DNA of 64,000 nucleotides from Cylindrospermum stagnale PCC 7417 (GTDB taxonomy: Bacteria > Cyanobacteriota > Cyanobacteriia > Cyanobacteriales > Nostocaceae). Made by a program: the position numbers and the translations under genes. Position 1 is the stretch's first letter, and every line of letters begins with the position of its first letter. Below the pieces are notes generated by a model, which was given only the letters and a program-made list of their open reading frames with translations, was not told where the DNA came from and searched no databases. Location: the NCBI RefSeq assembly GCF_000317535.1, contig NC_019757.1, forward strand, positions 471,001 to 535,000. The letters run 5' to 3'. Shown here one piece after another: positions 36,256 through 45,378 of the stretch.

Positions 36256-36984
36256 ATGTCACAAGCAATTAAAGAATCCATCGTCTCAGAAAACAATCTA
36301 TCTCTTCGCTCTGCTAAGGTTGCACAAAAAGCCGAGATTAAGAGTTTGAGTCAGTGTTATCAGCCGATTAAATCGCTTAAGCGCTCAATCTCGATTGCAT
36401 CTGGTGCGATCGCTCTATCTCTAAGTTTTGCACTGCCTTCTCAAGCAGTCACAATTTCATACTCAGGTGACACAACAAATGCACCAACTTTTAACCGTCC
36501 TGAAACAGAAGGATTTGAAGGTGGTACAAACCCACCCACATCACTTTCTAGCAATGGCACAGCAGTCCCTTATTACAGCCAGCCTTTCTTTGTTGATACT
36601 ACTGGCTCCTACGACGTTGTTGGTTCTCAAAACTTTTTAGGCATCCAGTTCTTATACCAAACAAGCTTTAACCCAGCAACTCCGTTAGTTAATTTACTCA
36701 GTGGGAATGATCCCTTTCCAGATGAGGGCAACTCTAGTTTTTACGGCTTAAACTTAACTGCTAATAATCAATACTTTTTAGTCACCACTGGATTTGACAA
36801 TAGCGCTAACAGTTTTGGTACTTTTACCAATGATATCTCAGGCCCTGGCAATATTACACTCGGTAGCAGTCCTGAAAATGTCCCCGAACCCGCTTCAATA
36901 CTAGGCACAATAACCCTTGCCATATTTGGTGGCAGCCTAAAGCTAAAGTATCAGCCGAAAAAGCTAAAGTCTAGCGATAGTTAA
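36256..36984 (+). CDS. PEP-CTERM sorting-domain protein
   Basis: 242 residues from the ATG at 36256. An upstream in-frame ATG at 36136 would overlap the transporter gene by 64 bases and is less likely. A signal peptide (ISIASGAIALSLSFALPSQA) is preceded by a long basic extension. The mature part is Asn, Thr, Ser and Gly rich, as in other exported PEP-CTERM proteins. The C terminus has the sorting signal VPEPASILGTITLAIFGG followed by Lys-rich residues (KYQPKKLK). Such proteins are handled by exosortase and end at the cell surface or in the exopolysaccharide. The start of this frame lies only 56 bases after the transporter stop, so it may be in the same transcript. The function of the mature domain is unknown. 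Confidence 0.78.
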   Translation: MSQAIKESIVSENNLSLRSAKVAQKAEIKSLSQCYQPIKSLKRSISIASGAIALSLSFALPSQAVTISYSGDTTNAPTFNRPETEGFEGGTNPPTSLSSNGTAVPYYSQPFFVDTTGSYDVVGSQNFLGIQFLYQTSFNPATPLVNLLSGNDPFPDEGNSSFYGLNLTANNQYFLVTTGFDNSANSFGTFTNDISGPGNITLGSSPENVPEPASILGTITLAIFGGSLKLKYQPKKLKSSDS

Positions 36985-37060
36985 GCATAGTTGCAGACTA
37001 TCTAATTCATTTCTCGCTGTTTGTGATGAGTTGGTAAAAAAATCACATTTTGAGGAAAAC

Positions 37061-37171
37061 ATGAACCGATTTATCTTGATCTTTTTAGTCACTGCATTGT
37101 CCATCATCGGCTATTTTGAATTTAGCTTGTCACAGGCTGAAAAACTTTTTTGGCTCAATCTGAGCCTTTGA
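37061..37171 (+). CDS. Possible 36-residue membrane peptide
   Basis: The ATG at 37061 has TGAGG 6-10 bases upstream. It encodes MNRFILIFLVTALSIIGYFE and then FSLSQAEKLFWLNLSL before TGA. Residues 4-18 would span a membrane. I cannot name a family. Length and composition fit small cyanobacterial membrane subunits, but random open frames of this length are common. Confidence 0.3.
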   Translation: MNRFILIFLVTALSIIGYFEFSLSQAEKLFWLNLSL

Positions 37172-37370
37172 CATCTTCCTGGACTAAATCATTTCGCACT
37201 CAGCACTTGTAATTTAAGTTGAAGATTTTATCGATCAGATGTTCCGCATTTATAGCGGTTCTGGATTGCCTGTAATCCGCTTGCGTTCGGTAGTCAGGAG
37301 CCAGGATTTAGAACAATAATATCTTCTAAATTCTGACTCCTTCGTTCAGATTTTCGTGCTTCATTAATTT

Positions 37371-37405
37371 CTGGAGTTTAGACTAGTAGTTAGTCTAAAC
37401 TCCAG
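37371..37405. repeat. Perfect 15-base palindrome, possible terminator
   Basis: CTGGAGTTTAGACTA (37371-37385), loop GTAGT, TAGTCTAAACTCCAG (37391-37405), then ATTTTC. The right arm occurs exactly at 53805-53819 and with one mismatch at 43486-43500, always outside recognised genes. It lies between convergent genes and may also stop transcription. Confidence 0.8.
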
Positions 37406-37538
37406 ATTTTCACCTATGCATGAGCAAACTACAAATCAAGCCATTACACAACATCTTGGAAGGGCTAGTCCTGTCTAAGTTAAATTTACTAGGTAAACGA
37501 CAGGTTCGCAGATCCCACCCCAAAATGTTGCAACTCAC

Positions 37539-40500
37539 CTACAAGAAATTACTGTGAATAAAATATGAAAAGTAGGTAGCAAGCAGTTTTTCATCAACTG
37601 GCGGACAACTAATAGAACTACCAGTGAGTCCATGCATAACATTTTTACAGTCAAGCATTGGTGCATCTATATACTCGAAGATCGATTTCTGTCTTTGTGT
37701 AGTTTCATTTGCTAGTAAAGGTAAAAGAGGGTACATAATATGTAACGGAGAATCATTCAAATGTTTGCGTAATTTTGAATACCATTGCCCATAAGGAATT
37801 CTCTCTAATGGGTAGCCCAATAACTGAATTAAATCAAACAACTGCCGCCACTGGATCGGCTGAGGATTAACTAAGTGAAAGTTTTTATCTAAAGATTCTT
37901 TCTGCATCGACAGATGAACAATAGCTTGGCTAACGTAGTCAACTGGGGTAATATCAATTCTTTTGAGATTTTGTTCGGGTGCGCTGCCAAGTTTGATACA
38001 GGTTGCCATGAACCTAGCAGTGAAGCTACTGGGACTAAAAGCACCTGTTTGACTATGTCCTCCTAAATCTCCTAATCTATAAATACTAACTGGTATTCCC
38101 CGAGAGCGAGCGCTCAAAGCTAATTTTTCCGCAACCCACTTACTTTGGGAATAGCCAACATAAATGCCATCACCCGCACGCAATTGATCTTGTTCACCAA
38201 TGATCTCATCATTGGAATAGTACTGAGACAAGAAGATAGAGTATGAAGAAACAAGGTGAACCGGTTTCACCTTAACTCGGCTAGCCAAACGAAGGATTTC
38301 TTGAGTACCAAGAACATTAGTTGCCTTATATTTGTCATAAGGATAAACCAAATTAACCAAGGCACCACAATGATAGACAACATCAATCTGGCTTGCTAAA
38401 ATTTCAAACTCATTCTCTGATAGTCCTAGTAATGGCTCAGATAAATTTCCGATGAACGGGATGATTCTGTCGTTATACTCTTCATCTTGTAGCAAATAAC
38501 GTTTCAGATTTTCCCGAATTTTCTTGTAGCCTGACTCGATATCATCAGCACGTACCAAGCAGAAGATTTTCGCTTGAGTTTTTTTCAGTAGTTCGTCAAG
38601 TAAGAAAGCTCCCAAAAATCCTGTTGCACCAGTTAGTAAGATAAAATCTGGTTCGGTAACAGGAATGACATTAGCAGTTGGCAAACAAATGGTGGGATCA
38701 AGAACAGTGTCAGCGTTGAGATTTAAATGAGATTTATTCAAAAGAATACGAGAAGTTGAATTTGAAGCGGCAAGTTTATCAGCTAAATTACTTCCCAAAG
38801 CGGTAATACTTGGAAAGTCCCAGATAATTGTTGGTTCTAACGAAATTTGCAGCCAGTTTTCTAGTGCTGCAACTAAGCGAAGAGCAGAGAAAGAATCTAA
38901 ACCAAATTTTGTAAAGGATTGACTTGGGGTTATAGAGGTAGCTGCTATCTTAAATTCTGTAGCCAACCAATTTATGATCCATTCATTGATGGCTTCGAGA
39001 CTCAGGGTAGAATTTGTTGTTGCAGGATGTGGCTGAGATTGTTTTTTTGGCGCAGTAATGCCATTAAGCTCATTGATGGCTTCGAGACTTAGGGTAGAGT
39101 TTGTTGTTGCAGGATGTGGCTGATATTGTTTCTCCGGCGCAGTAATGCCATTAAGCTGATTCTGCGTATCAGTTGCTTGTTGAATGTTGAATTTTTGGGC
39201 TAACCAATTAATTACCCACTCTTCGGTAGCTTTGTCACTTAAAGAAGAGTTAGATGCAGAAGATGCTGTTGGCTGATGTTGTTTCTCCTGCTCTACTAGA
39301 CGGTCAGACTGATTTTGTGTATCGGTTACTTTTCCAAGGTCAAACAATTCATAATGTGCTTTTTGTGGTTGCTCAAGCAATAGGTTATCTAGTTGCTCAT
39401 CTTCTCCAGGAAGAGTTTGCACAATATCGTCAATTACTTCTGTGTAACTCGATATTATCTCGCTCGCAGTTTTGGCATCTGTCAAGGTTGATTCCTCTGG
39501 CATCCCGATGACAGCCTTCTGGAGGCTTTTTTCAAAGTTCAGTTGTGACCATGCCACTGCTTGTTGCATGAGGTGCGAGGGGGCAACAGTATGAGTGCGT
39601 CGTACAGCTGCTAACATTAGGGCATAAATTGTGACTTCGCCAATCAGAAAATAAGCCCAGGCTCTGGCAGAGGAGTAATCATCAGCATTAATAGTCTTTA
39701 ATTTCAGGCAGCGAGATTGAATTTGTTCGGCAGCCTCCTTTAATTCGTCCGCAATTTTTGTTGCTCCCAGGTACTCACGCAAGAACCGATCCAGCTGTTC
39801 GCCATGAGCTACGCTTTTACCTAGAAATAACTGCATACCTTCATTTGCTCCATCCGCAATACGCATAGCTCTAGCATCGCGGAGAATTTGCGGAGCGATG
39901 TTAGCTTCCATGTAACCTCGACCGCCCAACACCTGAACCAGGCTGTCAGCTGCTTGCCATAAGAGTTCGGAACCAGCAATTTTAGCAACTACCGCTACCT
40001 CTTTAGGCACTGCTTGTCCTGCATCTAAAATGACTGCAACCTGGTTTAATAGTGTTTCTAGAGATGTAATAGCTCCAGTCAGGTGAGTCAAGATAGTGAG
40101 AGTAATAGGGCTATCCAATAACCGCCCGGTTGTCACATGACGATGGGAGGCGTAGCGGAGCATCAGCTGAGCACATCGTTTCATCCCGCCAAGACTTCCT
40201 ATGCCAACTCCTAACCGAGCGTGAAATAATGCTTCATCAGCAGGCTTAATACCATTCCCCAATTCACCCAGCAAGTTGACTGGTTCTACTAAGACATCAT
40301 CGAAGTAAAGAGAGTTTTGAACCATGGCACGCAGTCCCATCGTCACTGATTCTGGGCCAACTCGTAAACCGGGCATCCCCTGTTTCATGACAAATCCGGT
40401 CAGACCCTTGGTTTGATTGTTGTCATCCACTAGCCTGACGAAAACATTAATTATTCCTGAGTAGGCAGATGTATTCCACCGCTTCATCCCCCGAATTCGC

Positions 40501-42776
40501 CAACCACCATGACCGTTTGGCACAGCTATTGTAGAGACAGTATTACCAATATCAGTACCTGAATTTGGCTCTGTCAGACAAAATGCAGGAAACTCACGAC
40601 CCTGAGCCACAATAGGTAGCAGTTCGTCCTTCATGGTTTGCGTTGCGTACCCCATGATTGGCCGAACCCCAAGAGTATTGTTGTAACTCACTATTGAGGC
40701 AATAGTTGAGTCAATGGCTGCGATTTGCTGCATTACCCTCATAGTGTCAACGTTGGTGAGAGCCAAACCTTTGTATTGCTCTGGAATCTGCAAACCCATA
40801 AATCCGTGATTGCCTAAATCTAGGGTGATATGGGGTGGAAGACAGGAGCGTTCATCAATTAAACGAGAGTTAATTCGCGTTTTTGCATATTCCCGTACCC
40901 ACTCAATTAAATTATCTGCACGCTTCTTGCTAACTTCTTGGGATGTCAAAGTGGTATTAGTCATGTCTGATAAACCTTTTTCTGATTGTTTTTCTTCACC
41001 AATACTTATGTGTAGCGAAGGTATCGCCAGAGGAGGCTGTTGTTGTCCGCCTTCAACTTGTGATTCCTGAAGGCTGCCATTGATAAAATCTGCTTTACAG
41101 GCGTGGCGTTGAATTTTGCCACTAGATGTTTTGGGAATACGACCAGGCTTGAGCAATACTATTTCATAGACTTGAAGTTCGTGCTGCTCAGACACTGCTT
41201 GACGGATAGCCCCGACAACTTCATCCACATTCAATTGACGCCAGTAAGTTCGCTCTACTTCTTGCACTACTACCAGTCGCTCTTCCCTGTCGACTTCAAT
41301 AGAAAATGCTGCTCCACCTCCAAAGTGTAATGCTGGGTGACTATCTGCTACTGTCAATTCAATATCTTGGGGATAGTAGTTGCGACCCCGAATAATGACA
41401 ACATCTTTGAGTCGCCCAGTCACGAACAGTTGACCATCCCGCAAAAATCCTAAATCGCCAGTGCGTAAGAAAGGCCCTTCGCCAGTATTTATAAGACTTG
41501 CATGGAAAGTTGTTGCTGTTTGCTCCGGTTGTTGCCAATAGCCGTCAGCTACACTCGTACCCGACACCCAAATCTCCCCCACTTGGTCAGGGGCACACTC
41601 AATCAGCGATTGGGGATCGACAATGACTATCTTTGTATCGAGGCATGTATGCCCAACTGCTACCATATGCCTGACTTTTGGCATATCCTCAGTAGCTGCA
41701 ATAATTCGATTTTGTGCTAGTGCTGCTGCGTCAACCGTACAGTAAGTTGGTTCATCTTTTACTTTACCGCCGGAGATCATTAGTGTGGCTTCAGCCATAC
41801 CATAGCAGGGATAGAAGGAGCTAGCCTGGAAGCCATAGGGTTTAAATGTGGCAACAAACTTTTCTAAGGAATCTTTATGAACTGGTTCAGCCCCGCTATA
41901 TGCCTTACGCCAACTACTGAGATCGAGATCCTCTCTTTCTAATGGAGTCGTCTGACGAACGCAAAGCTCATAACCGAAATTGGGACCACCGCTATGGGTA
42001 GCTCGATATCGGGATATTGCTTGCAGCCATCGAATTGGTCGTTGAACAAAGGCTGTCGGCGACATTAAGATAGCTCGACACCCTGTGTATAGAGGCTGGA
42101 TAATTCCGCCTAGAAGTCCCATATCATGAAAACTGGGCAACCACGATAAGCTAATGCTGTCTGGGGTAACTTCAAAGGCAGACTTAATGAGTTCAGAATT
42201 GTGTAGTAAATTTTTGTGGCTTACCATCACTCCCTTTGGCGTTCCCGTCGAGCCGGAAGTGTATTGCAAAAAAGCCAGTGTGTCACGTTTGACATTCAGA
42301 GACTGCCAGTCATCTGCCAGGTTATAGGCAATATCATTAGTAGCTAGGCAACGCAAAACGGCCAATTCTGGTTCTTTTGCAAAGCTCTGTTCGATAAACC
42401 CAATGATGGATGTAGTGGTGAGTGCGAACTCTGGCTGTGCATCTACTGCAATGGCTTGTAACCGTGTCATCCGCTGATTGCGGCGAGGTGGATATACAGG
42501 AACAGCAATGACTCCGGCATATAAACACCCAAAAAAAGCAGCAATAAATTCCAGCCCAGGTGGATAAAGTAAAAGTACCCTTTTTCCAGGTGCTTTTAAG
42601 TTCTGTAGCAGAATTGCGATCGCTCTTGCCTTTTGGTCTAATTCTTGATACGTAAGGCTAACTTCTTCCTCTTTTCCATCAGCCAGATAAGTATATGCCA
42701 GCCGATTTGGCTGCTGTAGCGCCCTGTAGTGCAGTAGATGACTGAGGGTAATCCAGCTAAGAGAATTCACATGCAT
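37539..42776 (-). CDS. Fatty acyl-AMP ligase/acyl-CoA dehydrogenase/ACP/thioester reductase megaenzyme
   Basis: 1745 residues in one chain. Domain 1 (about 1-590) is a fatty acyl-AMP ligase: LQYTSGSTGTPKGVMVSHKN, VVIIRGRNYYPQDIE and KTSSGKIQRHACK. Domain 2 (about 620-1010, with helical extension to 1130) is an acyl-CoA dehydrogenase: FCLTEPNSGTDIGN and GGRGYMEANIAPQILRDAR. The usual catalytic Glu motif (IYEGT type) appears as IADGANE. A repeated linker leads to a carrier domain (about 1255-1335) with FTKFGLDSFSAL, whose Ser carries phosphopantetheine. The C-terminal domain (about 1365-1745) is an NADPH thioester reductase (LLTGATGFLGAFLLDELL, SSYSIFLS and GYSQSKWVAEKL). The expected path is activation of a fatty acid, loading on the carrier, possible alpha-beta desaturation, and reductive release as aldehyde or alcohol. 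The gene stands alone. Confidence 0.9.
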   Translation of the reverse strand: MHVNSLSWITLSHLLHYRALQQPNRLAYTYLADGKEEEVSLTYQELDQKARAIAILLQNLKAPGKRVLLLYPPGLEFIAAFFGCLYAGVIAVPVYPPRRNQRMTRLQAIAVDAQPEFALTTTSIIGFIEQSFAKEPELAVLRCLATNDIAYNLADDWQSLNVKRDTLAFLQYTSGSTGTPKGVMVSHKNLLHNSELIKSAFEVTPDSISLSWLPSFHDMGLLGGIIQPLYTGCRAILMSPTAFVQRPIRWLQAISRYRATHSGGPNFGYELCVRQTTPLEREDLDLSSWRKAYSGAEPVHKDSLEKFVATFKPYGFQASSFYPCYGMAEATLMISGGKVKDEPTYCTVDAAALAQNRIIAATEDMPKVRHMVAVGHTCLDTKIVIVDPQSLIECAPDQVGEIWVSGTSVADGYWQQPEQTATTFHASLINTGEGPFLRTGDLGFLRDGQLFVTGRLKDVVIIRGRNYYPQDIELTVADSHPALHFGGGAAFSIEVDREERLVVVQEVERTYWRQLNVDEVVGAIRQAVSEQHELQVYEIVLLKPGRIPKTSSGKIQRHACKADFINGSLQESQVEGGQQQPPLAIPSLHISIGEEKQSEKGLSDMTNTTLTSQEVSKKRADNLIEWVREYAKTRINSRLIDERSCLPPHITLDLGNHGFMGLQIPEQYKGLALTNVDTMRVMQQIAAIDSTIASIVSYNNTLGVRPIMGYATQTMKDELLPIVAQGREFPAFCLTEPNSGTDIGNTVSTIAVPNGHGGWRIRGMKRWNTSAYSGIINVFVRLVDDNNQTKGLTGFVMKQGMPGLRVGPESVTMGLRAMVQNSLYFDDVLVEPVNLLGELGNGIKPADEALFHARLGVGIGSLGGMKRCAQLMLRYASHRHVTTGRLLDSPITLTILTHLTGAITSLETLLNQVAVILDAGQAVPKEVAVVAKIAGSELLWQAADSLVQVLGGRGYMEANIAPQILRDARAMRIADGANEGMQLFLGKSVAHGEQLDRFLREYLGATKIADELKEAAEQIQSRCLKLKTINADDYSSARAWAYFLIGEVTIYALMLAAVRRTHTVAPSHLMQQAVAWSQLNFEKSLQKAVIGMPEESTLTDAKTASEIISSYTEVIDDIVQTLPGEDEQLDNLLLEQPQKAHYELFDLGKVTDTQNQSDRLVEQEKQHQPTASSASNSSLSDKATEEWVINWLAQKFNIQQATDTQNQLNGITAPEKQYQPHPATTNSTLSLEAINELNGITAPKKQSQPHPATTNSTLSLEAINEWIINWLATEFKIAATSITPSQSFTKFGLDSFSALRLVAALENWLQISLEPTIIWDFPSITALGSNLADKLAASNSTSRILLNKSHLNLNADTVLDPTICLPTANVIPVTEPDFILLTGATGFLGAFLLDELLKKTQAKIFCLVRADDIESGYKKIRENLKRYLLQDEEYNDRIIPFIGNLSEPLLGLSENEFEILASQIDVVYHCGALVNLVYPYDKYKATNVLGTQEILRLASRVKVKPVHLVSSYSIFLSQYYSNDEIIGEQDQLRAGDGIYVGYSQSKWVAEKLALSARSRGIPVSIYRLGDLGGHSQTGAFSPSSFTARFMATCIKLGSAPEQNLKRIDITPVDYVSQAIVHLSMQKESLDKNFHLVNPQPIQWRQLFDLIQLLGYPLERIPYGQWYSKLRKHLNDSPLHIMYPLLPLLANETTQRQKSIFEYIDAPMLDCKNVMHGLTGSSISCPPVDEKLLATYFSYFIHSNFL
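38984..39157 (-). repeat. Two 87-base tandem units in the megaenzyme linker
   Basis: Units at 38984-39070 and 39071-39157 differ at only a few positions. Each encodes 29 residues including QPHPATTNSTLSLEAINE. The segment before them (EEWVINWLAQKFNI) resembles the first helix of the following carrier domain (NEWIINWLATEFKI), so an older, larger duplication of a carrier N terminus also seems to have happened. Confidence 0.85.
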
Positions 42777-43641
42777 AAAAAGGGGACACTGAATATGTAG
42801 CTACTGTGTATTTTCAACATCAATTTAAAGCTTATAAATAGGATAATCAAGGGTTAGTACAAAACATCCTACTAAACCCACTTTTCCCACTTAACCACAC
42901 AAGTACTATCGTAGCTAAATATACAATTACTCACTTGTTGCGACTCATTCTAATCAATCAACTCCCCATCCACACAAGCAATACCCCACTTGGGAAACCT
43001 CCCCAGCAGTTTTTTAATTACAATCCGCAAAGCAGGATCATCCTCCCAGCATTCCACAAGAAACTCTTTTGCAGGTTTTTCCCCAACTATCCCCGCCATC
43101 TTCATCTTTTCCATACGCAGAGGTCGCGCATTAGATGGAGTAGAAGGACGTATGGACGTATCAGTTTTTTGAAACGATGTTTTGGCTTACAACGTTGTTT
43201 ATATAGGGGAGAGTTAGGATTTTGTCGTTGGGTTGGCTGGGGGATTATCGCTCATAGCTTAACTATTATTAGTCGAGTGACTCTCAAAGAGAGAATAATT
43301 TATCACGCTTGTATTGGAAATTTCTAATATTAATTAGACTTGAATGTAAGATATTATGCTATTAGAAATAGCGGGAGAAAAATAGTTAAAATGATCTGGG
43401 CTATAATGATATACTTGGCACATACAATTATTGATTATTAACAAAGTTTTATATCTGATTTGTTCAGCAGGTTCGCACCGCTAAATAGTCCAAACTCCAG
43501 TCGTTTGATAATTGTTATAAATTGCTTTCTTTGAATATAAAACAGCAGTCGAATTTTTGAAAATTTCTCAGGAAAATTATTTAAATTATGTTCTTAGTCC
43601 GCGCAGGCGGACTTTGTTTGTATAGCTGCGACTTCCAGTCG
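42777..43641. other. Intergenic region upstream of the megaenzyme and downstream of photolyase
   Basis: It contains the possible small ORF at 42950-43114, one arm of the TAGTCCAAACTCCAG repeat (43486-43500), and a dispersed palindrome AGTCCGC-GCAG-GCGGACT (43598-43615) followed by GACTTCCAGTCGTC close to the photolyase stop. The remaining 400 bases are AT-rich with no recognised gene. Confidence 0.45.
42950..43114 (-). CDS. Possible small protein or gene remnant, 54 residues
   Basis: From the ATG at 43114 the frame reads MEKMKMAGIVGEKPAKEFL, then VECWEDDPALRIVIKKLL, and ends GRFPKWGIACVDGELID. Composition and amphipathic pattern look like real coding sequence. The open frame extends another 25 codons upstream without a start (TPSNARPLR just before the ATG), so it may be the C-terminal remnant of a longer gene. 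No clear ribosome binding site and no family recognised. Confidence 0.35.
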   Translation of the reverse strand: MEKMKMAGIVGEKPAKEFLVECWEDDPALRIVIKKLLGRFPKWGIACVDGELID

Positions 43642-45084
43642 TCAGGGCAAATTTACACCCTTTTGCTGTTGATAAATTTCCTTAAACAAAGCTTGCTGTG
43701 TTTTATGATCCACAATGGGTTTAGGATAACCAACAGCATGAAGTTCTAAAGGGGGAATTTTACCAGTTACTAAATATTGTGTATCTACAGACCGCAGTTC
43801 TGAGACCCATTGGCGGATATATTCCCCATCTGGATCGAACTTTTGCGCTTGACTGGCTGGGTTAAAAATTCGCAATGGTTTGGGGTCCATGCCACTGGAA
43901 GCACTCCATTGCCAGCCGCCATTATTAGCAGATAAATCACCGTCAATTAACTTCTGCATAAAATATTTTTCTCCCCATTGGGGATTTATCTGCAAGTCTT
44001 TGGTGAGGAAACTGGCGACAATCATTCGACAACGATTATGCATCCAGCCGATTTCATTTAACTGGCGCATGGCTGCATCAACGATGGGAAAGCCGGTTCT
44101 ACCTTCGCACCAAGCTTGAAAATGTTCTTGGTTATTTTCCCAAGGGAAGTTTTTAAAGGTTTCCCGATAAGCACCTTCAGCTAGTTCCGGGAAGTGATAC
44201 ATTGCGTGTTGATAAAATTCCCGCCAAGCTAATTCCTGTTGCCATGTGCGGATACTGGCTTCTGTTTCTCCACTGCGGCTGTTTTCTAATGCCTCTATTG
44301 TGGCTTGCCAAACGGTGCGAATGCCAATAACGCCAAATTTTAAAGCTGCACTCAGTTGTGATGTGCCATCTACTGCTGGAAAATTGCGCTGTTCTTGGTA
44401 TTCAGTAATGGCATTATTGGTAAAAGCCTCTAAACGTGCTTGCGCCGCCGCCTCTCCAGGAGAAATCACCAATTCTCCCTCCCAGACAAATCCTAAATCT
44501 TTGGCGGAGGGTAATTCAATTGCTCCTGCAAGCTTGGCAATTTCCTGTTCATCTGCCGTTAATCCCTCAGCATTTTCCAGTGTTTCTACTGGTTTTGCCT
44601 TCGGTTTACTGCTCCAATTTTTCCAGAAGGGAGTATAAACCGTGTAAGGAGTTTTAGCACCGCTAAAAATTTCTTCTGGAGAGTGGAGGATCTGATCCCA
44701 ATTTTGGTTAAGAAACTGAATGCCTTTTTCCGTTAGAGAATTAATTATAGTGCGATCGCGTTTTTGCGAGTACGGTTCCACATCCCAATTCCAAAACACA
44801 GCCTTAGCTTTCAATGCCTCAGCTAAATCTGCAATCACTACCACCGGCGGCCCATGCAGAATTAACAACTGACTACCAGCTTGAATATATCGCTCTTGTA
44901 GCGCCTGCAAACACCCCAGCATATAAGTTACTCTCGCTGGTGCGATATCATCCCGCTCCAGAATATCAGGATCAAGGCAAAACACACCTACCACTTTTGG
45001 ACTCTGCCGTTGTGCCGCAGCTAGTCCCGTATTGTCAGCAATGCGTAAATCGCGGCGATGCCAAAACAGAATTAAATCAGACAT
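43642..45084 (-). CDS. phr: Deoxyribodipyrimidine photolyase
   Basis: 480 residues of the cryptochrome/photolyase family. The N-terminal antenna domain starts [18 protein letters not shown]. The C-terminal FAD domain has [59 protein letters not shown] and [20 protein letters not shown]. These contain the tryptophans of the electron-transfer chain and the FAD and pyrimidine-dimer contacts of class I CPD photolyases, so DNA repair in blue light is more likely than a pure cryptochrome role. It resembles the 8-HDF type found in Synechococcus. It stands alone, convergent with nothing and upstream of the FG-GAP gene in the opposite order on the same strand. Confidence 0.93.
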   Translation of the reverse strand: MSDLILFWHRRDLRIADNTGLAAAQRQSPKVVGVFCLDPDILERDDIAPARVTYMLGCLQALQERYIQAGSQLLILHGPPVVVIADLAEALKAKAVFWNWDVEPYSQKRDRTIINSLTEKGIQFLNQNWDQILHSPEEIFSGAKTPYTVYTPFWKNWSSKPKAKPVETLENAEGLTADEQEIAKLAGAIELPSAKDLGFVWEGELVISPGEAAAQARLEAFTNNAITEYQEQRNFPAVDGTSQLSAALKFGVIGIRTVWQATIEALENSRSGETEASIRTWQQELAWREFYQHAMYHFPELAEGAYRETFKNFPWENNQEHFQAWCEGRTGFPIVDAAMRQLNEIGWMHNRCRMIVASFLTKDLQINPQWGEKYFMQKLIDGDLSANNGGWQWSASSGMDPKPLRIFNPASQAQKFDPDGEYIRQWVSELRSVDTQYLVTGKIPPLELHAVGYPKPIVDHKTQQALFKEIYQQQKGVNLP

Positions 45085-45378
45085 TCTCTATTGATGATGG
45101 TTCACCTGTACTAGATTAAAGTCTAACGGTACCCTTGGGCATCACTCCACTGATAAATTTATATCTGACTTTAGCTGAATGCCTCAATATGATATTGGAG
45201 TACCCTTGGAGTACCCAAATAGACGATGACGGCTCAGGTTACACAACGACACAAATCACTGATGCAGAAATGCGATCGCAAACAGTAAGACAAAGTGCGA
45301 TGGTCGAAGACCCGCCTTCTCTTCGAGACGCTACGCGAACGACCATCGCATCACCAAGAACCTAAAAGGGCTGTAAGA

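Larger units (their letters stand above)
36985..37538. other. Intergenic region with a possible short ORF and palindromes
   Basis: Besides the 36-codon ORF and the perfect palindrome described separately, it contains an imperfect inverted repeat of about 17 bases (GGAGCCAGGATTTAGAA near 37299 and TTCTAAATTCTGACTCC near 37323). These are typical of dispersed cyanobacterial repeats between convergent genes. Nothing else was recognised. Confidence 0.45.

Noticed and set aside
42935-43327. A 130-codon plus-strand frame upstream of the megaenzyme
   Set aside because: It is rich in Arg, His and Phe as expected for an antisense frame, has no ribosome site, and the minus strand has the better small ORF.
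43466-43500. GGTTCGCACC stretch checked as a tRNA T-arm
   Set aside because: No acceptor stem, D-arm or anticodon arm could be fitted around it; it belongs to a dispersed repeat.
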